Notes under the pieces: generated by a model | What the model saw: the letters and a program-made list of their open reading frames with translations, nothing else | Told to the model about the DNA's origin: nothing | Databases searched by the model: none | Shown: positions 41,101 to 52,240 of the stretch, piece by piece | Position numbering within the stretch: position 1 is the first letter of the stretch | Layout: each line of letters starts with the position of its first letter | Position numbers and translations under genes: made by a program | Assembly: GCA_022605955.1 (NCBI GenBank) | Contig: JAKCOZ010000001.1 | Location: forward strand, 15,864,146-15,928,145 | Source: Rallus limicola | Taxonomy: Eukaryota > Chordata > Aves > Gruiformes > Rallidae | DNA: 64,000 bases | Reading direction: 5' to 3'

Positions 41101-44100
41101 TAAAGAAAACTTCAAGCTGGATTTCAAACTCCACTGGAAGCTATCTCAGTGTCCTTCAACTGTACCGGGCTCCCTTGTAACTAATTTCCTCTCTCCAGCT
41201 AAAGCCAGTCTCACCATAGGAACTTCCATGGGTCCAGAGACACATGAGCACCCTCTGATCCTTCAGGCACTCTCAGAAGCCACAGCTGTAGCTTCTTAGC
41301 ACCAGTTTGGGATGCTCTTTCAGCTCAAGAAGCTACATTTCTGCTATCCTCCTCTCTCCTTCACTTATGCCTGTTATCCTGCAAGGACTCTTCTTCAACC
41401 CTGCTTACTGCCTCCTCAAAACATCTGTTTCTACAAAGTCTGCTGTGATGGCCCTGGAGATTGCATCATCACTTGGCTCCAAGATCAGGTCTCTCAGGAC
41501 ATCAGAGGGTGAGTTGAGGCATTGCTCATTGCAGTCTGCTGTACACACATACCCCCCCCCATCCCCAAGGATGCAAGGCCTTTCTCCCAGCCAAATACAG
41601 TACTATTGCAGCTCACTACTTCAAGAGTGCAGCAGTTACAGCAGACCCAAATGGAGTTGGCTGGTTCTTTTGCTTCTTGACCTTGGTGTCTTACAGGGAA
41701 GGTATCTTCCATCAAGATGATGAAGAAGGAAAGGAAAAAGGGACACAACTACACAAAAACCCAACTTCCTCACACAGGCCATGGGGTAATCAAAGAAGTA
41801 CACAAGAACTCTCAACTAGTCTCGGTGTCTGGCAGAGAGGGACAGGACAAAAACCTTTTTTCCTAAGGATGAAAGGAAATCACACTTTTGAAGACCCAAG
41901 TGAAACGCATGGTAACGCAGGTTGTTGTTACATAGGTTCTCTCCCCTCACTCACCACCTTCACAGCTCACCACCCCTCAGCTGTCAGTTGTATGAATTCA
42001 AGTTGTCAATCGCATGAACGTGTGCTTTGTAAAGCCAAATCAGCAGCAGATCCAACCAGGTTAAAAATAAACTTAGAGAAGAAGCGCCTAGGCATGGGAA
42101 CAAGCAGCTGACCAGCAGAAGCTATTTCAATTATTTCACCAGTTCACTTCTTACCAGAAGTTGTACCATGTCGATACATCCTCAGACACTCAAAGTTACA
42201 GGACTTTAAGCACTGCTCCACAACCATGAGCTCACTAACCCCTCCCAACAGGATCAGGGAAGGTACAAGTCTCAAGGAGGGATCTGGAAGAATCCAGGCA
42301 ACTGCTTTCAAAGCATACCCTGGCAGACTGTATGTGTCAAGCAAGTGAAGCAAAAGTCCCAAATCCTGACAGCAGCACCAAAATGGGACATCATGATTAC
42401 TCAGACGGCCGATGGGTGAAGAGCACATGGCAGACACATGCCAGACCATTCACATAAGTCCTGGGCAAAGGAAAGCAGGAGAGCTCCAGAGGACCAGATG
42501 ACAGCCCAAGCAACAAGGAGATGCGGGTTGAACAACCTAGAATGCAGCACGGTGGGTGCCCTGTGGGCCCAGAGTGAGGCAGTTAAAGGAGGGAGGAGGC
42601 AAGAAGCAGTTGATGCCATGGTGAAGGGTAGAGTGCACAGACCCAGGCAGGCAGGCAGAAGCCACGTCGCCTCCAGCTATTTTTGAAGCAGGTGGCAGTT
42701 GTTTGTGCATCCCCAGGATAAAAGCTCCCCAAGATGGATAGGAGAGGGGAGTAATTAAACCCCAGGAAGATAATAAATAAAGAGAGACCATGAAACAGCA
42801 GCGAGATCCTAGTGGCCACAGAGAAGAGCTGGCCCTCCATCCCCACCCTCCTTCCTCCCCCATCCATCACCAACCACTTGGGGTTTGGCAGTGCACTCAC
42901 TTTCCCACAGTAGCTGATCTATTACTGTTTGGAAGAGCATTCCCAGCCTCTTCCTTCCCCTCCTCCTCCCCCCCTTTCAGGCCACAGGGGTCCCACTTGG
43001 CAGCCCCCAGATCCCCCTCTTCTCAGAATGTCTGGTGACCAGCCAATCCCATGCAAAGAGCATTAACCCCTCTTCACCGGGAACAGCCAAAGAAACCTGA
43101 CTCCATGCTGAGAGGTTTCTCTAGGGTGTCTCTCCCTCCTCCATTCCTCCCCAACCCTGACTGTCCCCCTCCTCCTTCTCTTGCCTCTTTCTCCTTTCAT
43201 TTTATTTCTCAAAAAAACAACTCCAGCTCAGGGAGTGTCACGTCTTCCTGAGAGTGTTACACGAACCCATGGGAATTTTTCTTGGACCAAGAACAGACCC
43301 TTATTTATTTGTCTCTTCTGCCTTTGTTCTTCATTTCCTCTTTCAAGGCTGAGGCAAGACCTCGACACAGTGCCGCCTGGATCCCCTGCTGCCACTTCAC
43401 TTTGTTATTATTTCGGAAAGAAAGCACTGATAGGCAGAGAACTCTTCAATGACTTGCCCCAAGGCAGAAGTAAATCAGCCTGGACTCCCACCTCTGAGGT
43501 GGACAAAGGGCATGGGTTTGGGGCTCTACAGAGCACCTCGGGCTCCAGCTTGCAGAGACAACCCCCTGCTTATGTAATGCTTCTGATTGCAGCATCACAG
43601 CCCCTCGGATTAAATCCACACAAACCAAATCTTCAGTAACGGCTCTATGCTGGCAACAGGCATATGGTACCACAAAAAGGGGCAGTTTCCCAGAATGAAA
43701 TCAAAAGCCTCCTAATGCACTTAACTCGGGGTCACATAAATCTCTCTTCTGCCTCCCACAGACGGCTGGATCTTGTTTACAGGCATTGCAGCAGGCCTGG
43801 GTCTCAACAATATGTTTACTTCTTCTGTACAAACATTCCCTTTCACTAAGCAAAGCAGTACCCTGAGCTCCTGATTAAACCAAGAGGAAAAGACTGGGAG
43901 CAGGTCTACGGGGAAAGGAGAAAGCTTGTCTTCATGAGTGCTATCAAATGCCATCCTCAATACCACATGGACTTTGATAAGATTTATCATCCCGCCCTTC
44001 CCTTATTCTATTTCTTGAGAAGGATGAGAAGAAATTTTGCACTTAGCCAGTTGCCAACATCCCTAACAGGAGGTAAAACCATTCCATGAATGGATGGGGT

Positions 44101-44292
44101 TTTTTTCAGGCTGAAGAACCCAGCCAGGGCCAGGTGGTGATTGGCCAACCCTTCACTAAATGCAAAAGCCACAAACTGACATTGTGCAGATAAAAACAGG
44201 GAAGCTGAACATTTCTATCCAACAGCAGATAGAGCAGTTTGCTGCCACAGTCACTTGCGGCCAAGTCCCTTTCCCTGCCCACCCTCAGCTCG

Positions 44293-44317
44293 CCCCCCCC
44301 TCCCCCCCCCATCCCCC
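44293..44317 (-). repeat. G-quadruplex-prone tract in MGAT3 intron
   Basis: On the minus (transcribed-sense) strand the order is G5, AT, G9, A, G8. These runs easily supply four G-triplets with very short loops, so both DNA and pre-mRNA could fold as a quadruplex. Confidence 0.8.
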
Positions 44318-45430
44318 TTTTCCAGGTCTTCTATAACACAAACATTTATATTGAACTCTAGCTGTTCCCGAGAAGTCAGCTGCCACAGCCAGGTCAGAAC
44401 GGAAGGAGAGGAGGAAGACAAAGCTAGTGTATAGGCACACCAGGAAAACCAACAGCAAATGAGAACGGTGTGCAATGCAGGGGGGAAACCAGTCACGTTT
44501 ACTGATTGACCCGGTCTCCCTCTGCCCTCAACTGGATGCTCTTTAGGGTTTAATCACTGAGAAATGATGGGAATTTCAGCTGCACAGTTTGCTGCTCAAC
44601 CACCTGATCTTTCAAGTCTTCAGGTCCTGATGATCTCATGTAATGTCCAGTGGACCATGTCATGCTGAACTTAAACAACCCACTCGGCAGGACAAGATGG
44701 ACCTTTGAAAGAAAAAAAAAGAATCACCCCAGAGCTTCAGAGTATTTTAGAGAACAGTCCAAATGATCCCTGCCCCAGATCCACAACACTGTAATTGAGT
44801 CAGGGACCAAATCCAAGCACAAGATTCACAATCTTCAGCTTGACACTGTCTATTTATTGCAAAGATGAGGCTCCAAATTCAGGAACCTCTCACAGGGGCC
44901 AAGCCATGGAGATGCTCTGCAGTACCACACACCTGAGTGGTATGGAAACTAGAACTGGATTTTCAAGGGCAGTTCAGTTGCACAGAGGCATATGTGAACA
45001 GACACGGGCAGAAAGGAAACCCACAGCACTTCGTCATTGCTAAGTGATAGACTCTGGATGCCTGACAAACTCCCTTTCCCTCCCCCCCAGTGCTCATGGG
45101 AAGCGAGAAGATTCTGTTCCAAAGCACAACTGCACTATAAATAATTCAAGAGACTGCTAAATTATGCAAAAGAAATCCCATCGTCCTCCTGGCCAAGCTG
45201 AACACAGGTGTGGTCAACCCTTGCTCCAAAAATTGCTGCTAGATAGGGATTTCAAGGCCAAAGAGGCTCTGTGCCAATAGCATATATCTGAGCACACAAC
45301 GGCCACTTGCTAACAGTCAGGCCCACACCAAGCAGCGGAACAACAGGAGGTATTTGGGGACACAGGACTGATGAGGAAATAGCAATTCCTTTAACCCACC
45401 TCTTCTCCAGAGACCTTACATGGCCCCAGG

Positions 45431-45449
45431 AAAAAAAAAAAAAAAAAAA
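45431..45449 (+). repeat. A19 homopolymer
   Basis: Nineteen adenines in a row lie in the MGAT3 intron. No LINE or pseudogene sequence precedes the run, so it looks like a simple mononucleotide repeat. Confidence 0.9.
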
Positions 45450-46968
45450 TCATGTCCCCTTCAAGCAAGGCTGCTTAGTACATCTTGCCTCCATCAATCG
45501 TGGTTAGCTGGTGAAAGCTGCAGCTGGACAGCACTGGTGGTAGAGCAAGGCAGGGAGGAGAGGACTCCTGGGGCAGGTAAGAAGGAGAAAAAGGAATGGA
45601 AAATGCTCTGGAGGCAGTAAGGACAGTTCTGCAGCACAAATAACATATAGGGAAGACTGAACTGAAAGCAGAGTGTGGCGTGGTCTACTTTTCTGCCCCA
45701 TTCCTTGGCCTCCAGGAACTGCTGCCTCCCTGAATGCCAGGGCCACCAAGGTTTCCCTCTGCAATGGGGTCATTAAACAACAGTGTTCAGCTCACGCTGA
45801 TCACTCCAGGGCACGGTTCTCCTGATTTACCCTGCCCTTTGCTCTGCCTCAGAGCCAGCCTCGCACTATAAGCTCCACGAAAACAGGACTTGCTCATACG
45901 CAGTGAGCAAAATCCACTCTCAGCCCCTACACCAGCAAGTCCTTCTTCCAAAGCCCTACCTTTCCCAGCTCCTGCAGCCTTCAAGATCTGTCCATGCCCA
46001 ACATGCTCAGTTAGTACAGGTCTCCGTCCTCTTCCCTTTCCCCGCTGCCCTGGTAGGAGCATTCATGACAGAGGAAGGAGGAATCAAAAGCTCTACCATA
46101 GCCCTCTCTTCAGCCTCAACACAACCAGCTTAAAAATCTCAGGGCTCTAGCTTACCTTCCCCTTCTTTCTTAAAGGGCTCAGCATCTAGGGGAGAGACTC
46201 CCTTTCATCTTGCTTTGCCACGCTGCCTCTCTTGCTTTCTGTTCAGTTCCAGTGTCTGCATGCTGAAACAGGGTATCCTAACGCAGATAAAGTCAGCGTA
46301 GCAGATACCTGCGCTTAGATCACAGGTTTCACAGTTGCCGAAGCTGCTATGCAGCGGGTCTAATTTGCATGAGTCTTTCAGTATGCTTCAAATCTGCTTG
46401 CTGCAGCTTTGGTATCATGCAAGACACATGCAGCAATATCCTGAGATACAAATTACCCCAAAGCCTTAAAGAGATGACAGTCCAATTCTGCTCGCTAACC
46501 CTTGCCCAATCTGTGAGGATTTACACACCAAGGGGAAAACAGCATTCCCAGGGAAAGGCAGCAGGGAGCTGGGATTATAGATTAGGCAGCAGATCAAGGA
46601 GGAGGCGATATCTGTGGTGAAAAGGGCAGCAGGATCCAAGCAGTGACTAGAAAGTTATTGATAACCCCTGGCTCAGCACCCACACCCGGCTGATCTCTGG
46701 GGTTTCCACAATGGCCAGCAAAGCAAGTATGCTTCAATCACTGCTCTCCTCTTGAGCCCCTGTGCATGCCACTAGGCACACCACAACCCTGCTCCATGCC
46801 TTAGTTTCCCTGGGTGGGAAAAGGGAGAGATGCTTTTTTACCTCCAGGTAAAGGGGCTTGCCTCTGTAAAAGAAGCTTAGCAGGTTGCATTGAGGCCCTT
46901 GGAGAGAAACCCTGGCATGAAGTCCAATGCACTGAGAAGATCCACAGAAAGAAGAGTTACCCCCACTG

Positions 46969-46999
46969 CCCCCCCCCCCCCCACACACACACACACACA
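46969..46999 (+). repeat. Compound C14(CA)9 microsatellite
   Basis: A run of fourteen C is followed directly by nine CA units, in the MGAT3 intron. It is probably length-polymorphic. Confidence 0.9.
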
Positions 47000-49900
47000 C
47001 CCCTCCTCTCCTTTGGACAGCCACATCCACCTCTGCTGCCCCTTGCAGCCTGTGCATCAGAGGATAAAGAGGCTGCTGGCAGAGCTCGTTTGGTCATACC
47101 CCACAGCCATGGCTGATATTTTAAAGGAGAAAAAAAGCAGCCTATTTAGACACAGGCCTAGCTGGGAAAACAGGGACCATTAACTGAGCTCATCAAGCCA
47201 CCTATTCATCTGGGGGGTTCTCTCAGTATGAAAGACTAAAGCCCCCACACAGAACTGCTCAGGTAGCTTTTGTGATGCTGAAGCAGGGAATAATCACTGT
47301 CAAAATCATGGCTCAAGAACAAGCCCTCATGTTTTGTAAGGCAGCCAGTTCCCTTCATGCTGCTTCTTCCCTCAGCCTGCCTGATGAGAGCTCAGTGCGC
47401 AGTGCTACACTTCTTTCCACCCATCAGCTCTAACAGGCAAGTTTCTGAGCACAAAAATATACCTGCCCTGCTCCAAGTGTTCAGAGGCTTGAAGAGCAGG
47501 AGGTACCTGTTGTGCTTCAGGAGGAGTTTGAGAGAAGTAAAGGGTTTGCACTGCAGGGAGCACAAAGAACTCAGAAAAGGAAGGTAAAGAAATTGTGTTT
47601 CTGCCTTTTCAAGAGCTGCAACCAGAGCCCATTTCACAGGGACAGAGGCACAAAGCTCTTGTGCACCCTACGCTGCTGCGCCAGCACATGGTATCCCTTC
47701 CCACCTCTTCCTGAGGAAGGTGAAACTCAGCTGCTCTGTGACCACAGTTCTGCCCTAGGCTCTGCAACAAACACCTGGTCCTGACACCCGGCACTGCACC
47801 GCTACTGCAGTACAGCTCTGACCTGCACAGCCTGGTCTTAGCAACAAACTCACTGAAAAAAACCCAAACCAGACCCAGAGCCAACCACAATCCCAGGCTT
47901 GCCCCCTCCATGCAGCTCTGCCAAGGCTCCTCAAGGCCAGCCTGCAGCACTGACCTGACAGCACAGTCCACTGCAGATGTGCCACCACATTTCCAAGAAC
48001 ATCCAGGATGGAGAGCAGTGGGAATTCCTCAGACATACCCCCACATCCCCTTGCATTGCACTGCCCCATGTGCCTACCTTCCCCAAATTTCAGATCCCAC
48101 TGCAAGATGTTGTTGTAGTAGCACAAGAAAGATGCCATCCTGTCATCAGGACAAATACGGTACTGCCTGACCTTTTGTTGTAGACCTGACAGGTGACAGT
48201 GACAGTAGGAAAGAGCACATGGGGACAACTAGCTGCACTCTTCTAATTCTACACTCAGGGCTGACACCATGAAACAGTCCTTTCAGGCACCTTATACTGA
48301 CCTAAAGATGTGAAGACGCCTCTTGTGCCAGTCAGTACCCCCTCCGCCTTCCTCTTTGCCAGAGTTATTGTCAGCTGTACCAGCCTTCGTTAGCACCACC
48401 TCCTCCAGCTACATCCCACTGATTGGGTCACAGATTCCAACAATGTACAAAGGGCTTGTTTTAGAGCAATTAACTTCACCTAAAACCTAATCAGCCTTTA
48501 GGAATGAACGCTGGCCGAGCTTGCCTTATCTATCCATCAAATTCCCCAACCTCCTTCCACCACCTTTATAATCCAATGCAGGGGCTGGGGATGAGGGGAA
48601 GATATCAATTCGTGATAGCAAGCGCACCTTGAAAAGGCTATTCTCAATCTAGGAGGCAGCTCAGACACAACAAGCTGAAAACACAGCTATGAACCCTGCC
48701 ATGAGACAGGGTTTATCTCTGCTTGCTGACAGGTCAAAGCAAGGGAGGGACGGAGAGAGAAACTTGTCTGTCGTAAGGTGTCCTTCACACAGTGAACATG
48801 CACAATAACATCTACGTGCACTGTCCCGAACAGCAGCTGTGCCTGCGATGGCTCATACACGCCATTTACTGCAGGCATTAACTCCACAGAAGTGCACGCG
48901 TGCCGCGGTCGGTGCACTCGGCAGGACCCATGTGTGTTGCTACATGCACCCAGCAAACACCCACCCATATCTGTCACACAAGCATCCCTTAAAGACATGC
49001 AATAAGCACGTTATACCAATCTGGCAGGCCACAAAGTCACACCGTACTTAATCAGTTGTGCGTGGGAGAAAGAGGAGAAAGGTAAACACAAGGTGCATGG
49101 GAAACGCGTGAGCACACAGGCTCCATCGGTATGAACCCCAAGCAAACACCCCGGCTGTATCTGGGCCTGCTGTCCTGCACCTGGCCGAGGTTAAGCAGGC
49201 TCCGTGACTACACAGCAGCCCCAAAAGCCGTCCAGACCAGCTATCCCTGTCTCTTGTTGGGCACAAGTACTCTAGATTCTGAGTTGCGAGCATCCCTGAA
49301 GCTAACATCTGTGCAAACACACACACTGTTTTCCACCTCCTCTTCTTGACCTCCTTGCTACAGCAACCCCTGTGTGACATACAGGCAGCCCTTTTTTCCA
49401 ACATTTGGGGCATTCGCAAGGGGGCAGATAGCAGCTCAGCCCCTGAACCCAGCTTGGGAACGATCCACCAGACTCTGGGCACCTCTGATGGAAATGAACA
49501 TCAGCAGCACCTCAGACGAAAGGTGTACCAGCACAAAAGACAGCAGCTAGGCCACAGCATTAGGAGTGGGGGCAAGAAAACTCCTTTGTGGCAGGCCAGA
49601 ATACCTCTCCTCTCCTAAGGATATAATTGCTATATCCAGGGCATCTCTAAACAAGCTGTGCAGGTATAACAGAGTCCTCACAGGGAGGGAATGTTATACC
49701 TTGCAGTGGATTTCTTACCACCACTACTGCAAAATCACCTGAGGGTGTAAAGGGACTATAAATCTTCCAGGGACTTTTATGACATGCAGTGGCAACATCA
49801 CAGCTTCACTCCTGTCTAGTTTGCAATGGCTTTCATTCAAAGTCTGCTTTATATCGCTACAGGGAGGCTGGAGGGTCCCCAGGAATAACTCTCAGGACTA

Positions 49901-51179
49901 TTCTTCTCCCACCCCAGCTTGGAGGCTATGTTACCAGAACTGCTACTGAAGTTGAAAAAAACCAAAACCAACCCAGCACAGGGACTATAGCTGTGTTTAG
50001 GGAAGTGGTTTGGAAACTGGAAGGGTACTGGGGGAGGGGGTGGTGGTGCGGTTAGGGACCCCATTAGTTTTCCCTCCCCTCCGAGATGGCTCTCTGCTGT
50101 CTGAGAGTCGAGCAATGACTGTTCCTGCTTGATTTCAACTCTTCACAGAGAAGCAAGCAGCAACCAGGCTTCAACAAGAGGGATTTGCAAGCGATCCCCA
50201 AGTCACAGACTCCCGCTAGACTCAAACAACACTTCTGTAGGTGGGATCTACAGAGCATGAGAGCCACCTTTTGGGGATGGGGTCTAAAGGATCCCCCCTG
50301 ACTTCTACCCTGCTGGGACAAGGGAGACAGGGGCAGGAATTTGAAATCCAGTTTGCACAGTGCTGGGGAATCTGGTGACTAAACTCATAGTTGTTAACAG
50401 TGGTACCACAGAGTGTTTTCATGGGCTTGAACTTCCCACTCAAGGGGAGGGATTTGGAGTTAACTGGAAGGCCATTCCCTGGGAGAGGAGGTGCTCAGCA
50501 CCCACATGCTGGAGACAGGGGCAGGCTCTGCCTTCCATCCTAGAACAGAGCTTGGGTCAGGAGAGAGGTGCTAGACCCGGCTCTGGGAAACGGGTAGGGC
50601 TCGGAGCAACCCAGGCAAAGCTCACGGAAACACAGCCTCTGGAAATCCCCGGAGGAAAACCACAGGCTGAAGCACTCAGAGGAGCCTGTCTCCATCCCAC
50701 TCCATGCTTCCTCCCTTGCTGAGCTGTCTGAGCAAGTCTAGAACTGCAGCAGATGCTGTGTGCCCCATCACCCTTGTCACGCTTGCCCCAGGGATCAAAA
50801 CTCTCACAAGGACAGAGAGCTATGCCAGCCTGTGCCATTTCAGCAGGCCATACAGCTGTTTCCAGCCCAAAAACAACCCAACAGCACTGCATGAACTTGG
50901 GTGCCCACATCCCTACACAGCCAGCTCCCAATAGGGAGACTGTAGCGACCTGACATGGAGACAGAGCAGTGGGAGAGGGGATGTTTGATTATGAACATAC
51001 ACATGTATTTGTATGTATGTTTTCCCTCCCACGCGCACACTCCTGTTACTCCTTCTCGCTTGCTGCAGGCTTGGCACGCATCCCCAGCCCATGCCCTCTT
51101 CGCAAGCCGAGCATGGGCAGCAGATGGGCCCCTCGCTGCAGTGCCCCGGCAAGAGGGTGCCTCCATCCCCGGCGAGCCC

Positions 51180-52240
51180 GCATCAGCGGGCAGGGGGCTG
51201 GCAGCATCGCTTCCCTCCTCCCCACGGCCGATGCTCCCTAGCAGGGGATGCCGGGATTATGGGGGGGTGCGGGGGGAAGAGAATAAAAAAAATAACACTA
51301 ATATAAATAAATAAGGAGCGGGAAGGTGGGGGCTCCGCGGGGGAAGCCTCTCCGGCAGCGCCCGCAGGAGATGACGCCGCACCCCCGGGCCGAGGCACAA
51401 CTTGCAGGTGGCGGTAGCGGCAAGAAAAGGGGGAGACGGACAGAAGAGGGTCCCGCCGCCGTTGCCCGCAGCGCCCATCGCCCCCGGGCGGCTCCACCGG
51501 GGGGGGGGGGGGCGGGTGCGCGCTGCCCCCCGCCGCCCCCAGCCCCGCCACTCGCCCGCCCTCTCGCTCACTCACCCCCGGCCGGTGCAGCGTCGGTGCC
51601 CGCCGGGCCCCCGGCGGGGCGAGGCTGCCGCTCGCCCCCGGCCCGCCCGCCGCCCCCCGGCATGGCTCGGCGCCGGCCGCGGCGAAGCGAGGCGAGGCGA
51701 GCCTGCAGCCCCCCGCCGCCTTCCTCTTCCTTCTCCTTCTTTTCCTCCTCCTCAACCGCCGCCGCGGAGCGGCCCGGTCCCTCCTCCCGACCACGGGAAA
51801 GGATGCGATGCGGTGCCGAAGCAAACCGAGCCCCGCCGGCAGCAGCGGGCTGGGCTGCAGCAGCCCCTTTTGTGCCGCCCTCTCCGCCTGTCTCCTCCCC
51901 CGGCGCGCCCGCCCGCCCCCCCGGGCCGCGGCCGCCGCGGGCCGCCGCCGCCCGCCCCCCCGGGGCACGGCCCGGCCGCCCCCCCGCCTCCCCGCACAAA
52001 GGAGCGCCTTGTAGGGGGACCCCGGCGGGCGAGGGGACCCCGGCAGTCCGTGGCAAGGCCGAGGGCGCTTTAATGGGGCCGGCTGCGGTAGCGAGCGCTG
52101 GGCCAGGCGGTCCTTCCCAAGGATGCTGCGGGGTCGAGGCAGAGCCGCCGTGCCGCCCCGCAGCCCTACGGCAGAGACGGCCCCCTCCGCCGGCGCAGCG
52201 GCATCCCTCCCCGTGCCCCGGCGGGCTCGGGAGGGCTGGA
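51180..52240. promoter_or_regulatory. MGAT3: CpG island, probable MGAT3 promoter
   Basis: This block of about 1 kb is very GC-rich and CpG-dense, with no TATA box. It is the only island upstream of the MGAT3 coding exon in the window. A good minus-strand donor (GTGAGTGAG at 51,575) lies within it. Long open frames run on both strands because stop codons are rare in such sequence; they are rich in P, R, A and G and are not taken as genes. Assignment to MGAT3 rests on position and orientation. Confidence 0.65.
51576..51850 (-). other. MGAT3: Possible MGAT3 non-coding exon 1
   Basis: The 3' limit is set by the donor GGGG|GTGAGTGAG. The 5' limit is a guess within the CpG island. Since the coding exon has a single base before its ATG, essentially the whole 5' UTR must come from an exon or exons such as this. 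The segment includes a GA-rich tract on the minus strand (51,719-51,753). Confidence 0.35.

Larger units (their letters stand above)
35122..51575 (-). other. MGAT3: MGAT3 intron 1 (probable)
   Basis: The acceptor at 35,123-35,122 is clear. The donor GGGG|GTGAGTGAG at 51,576/51,575 in the upstream CpG island is the best candidate but is inferred. The 16.5-kb interval has no recognised coding exon, RNA gene or CR1 copy. It contains simple sequence only: an A-rich tract near 36,066-36,095, a G-quadruplex-prone tract at 44,293-44,317, an A19 run at 45,431-45,449, and C14(CA)9 at 46,969-46,999. Confidence 0.6.

Noticed and set aside
45431..45449. A19 run as the tail of a processed pseudogene or LINE
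   Set aside because: The sequence before it shows no gene or retroelement similarity and no clear target-site duplication.
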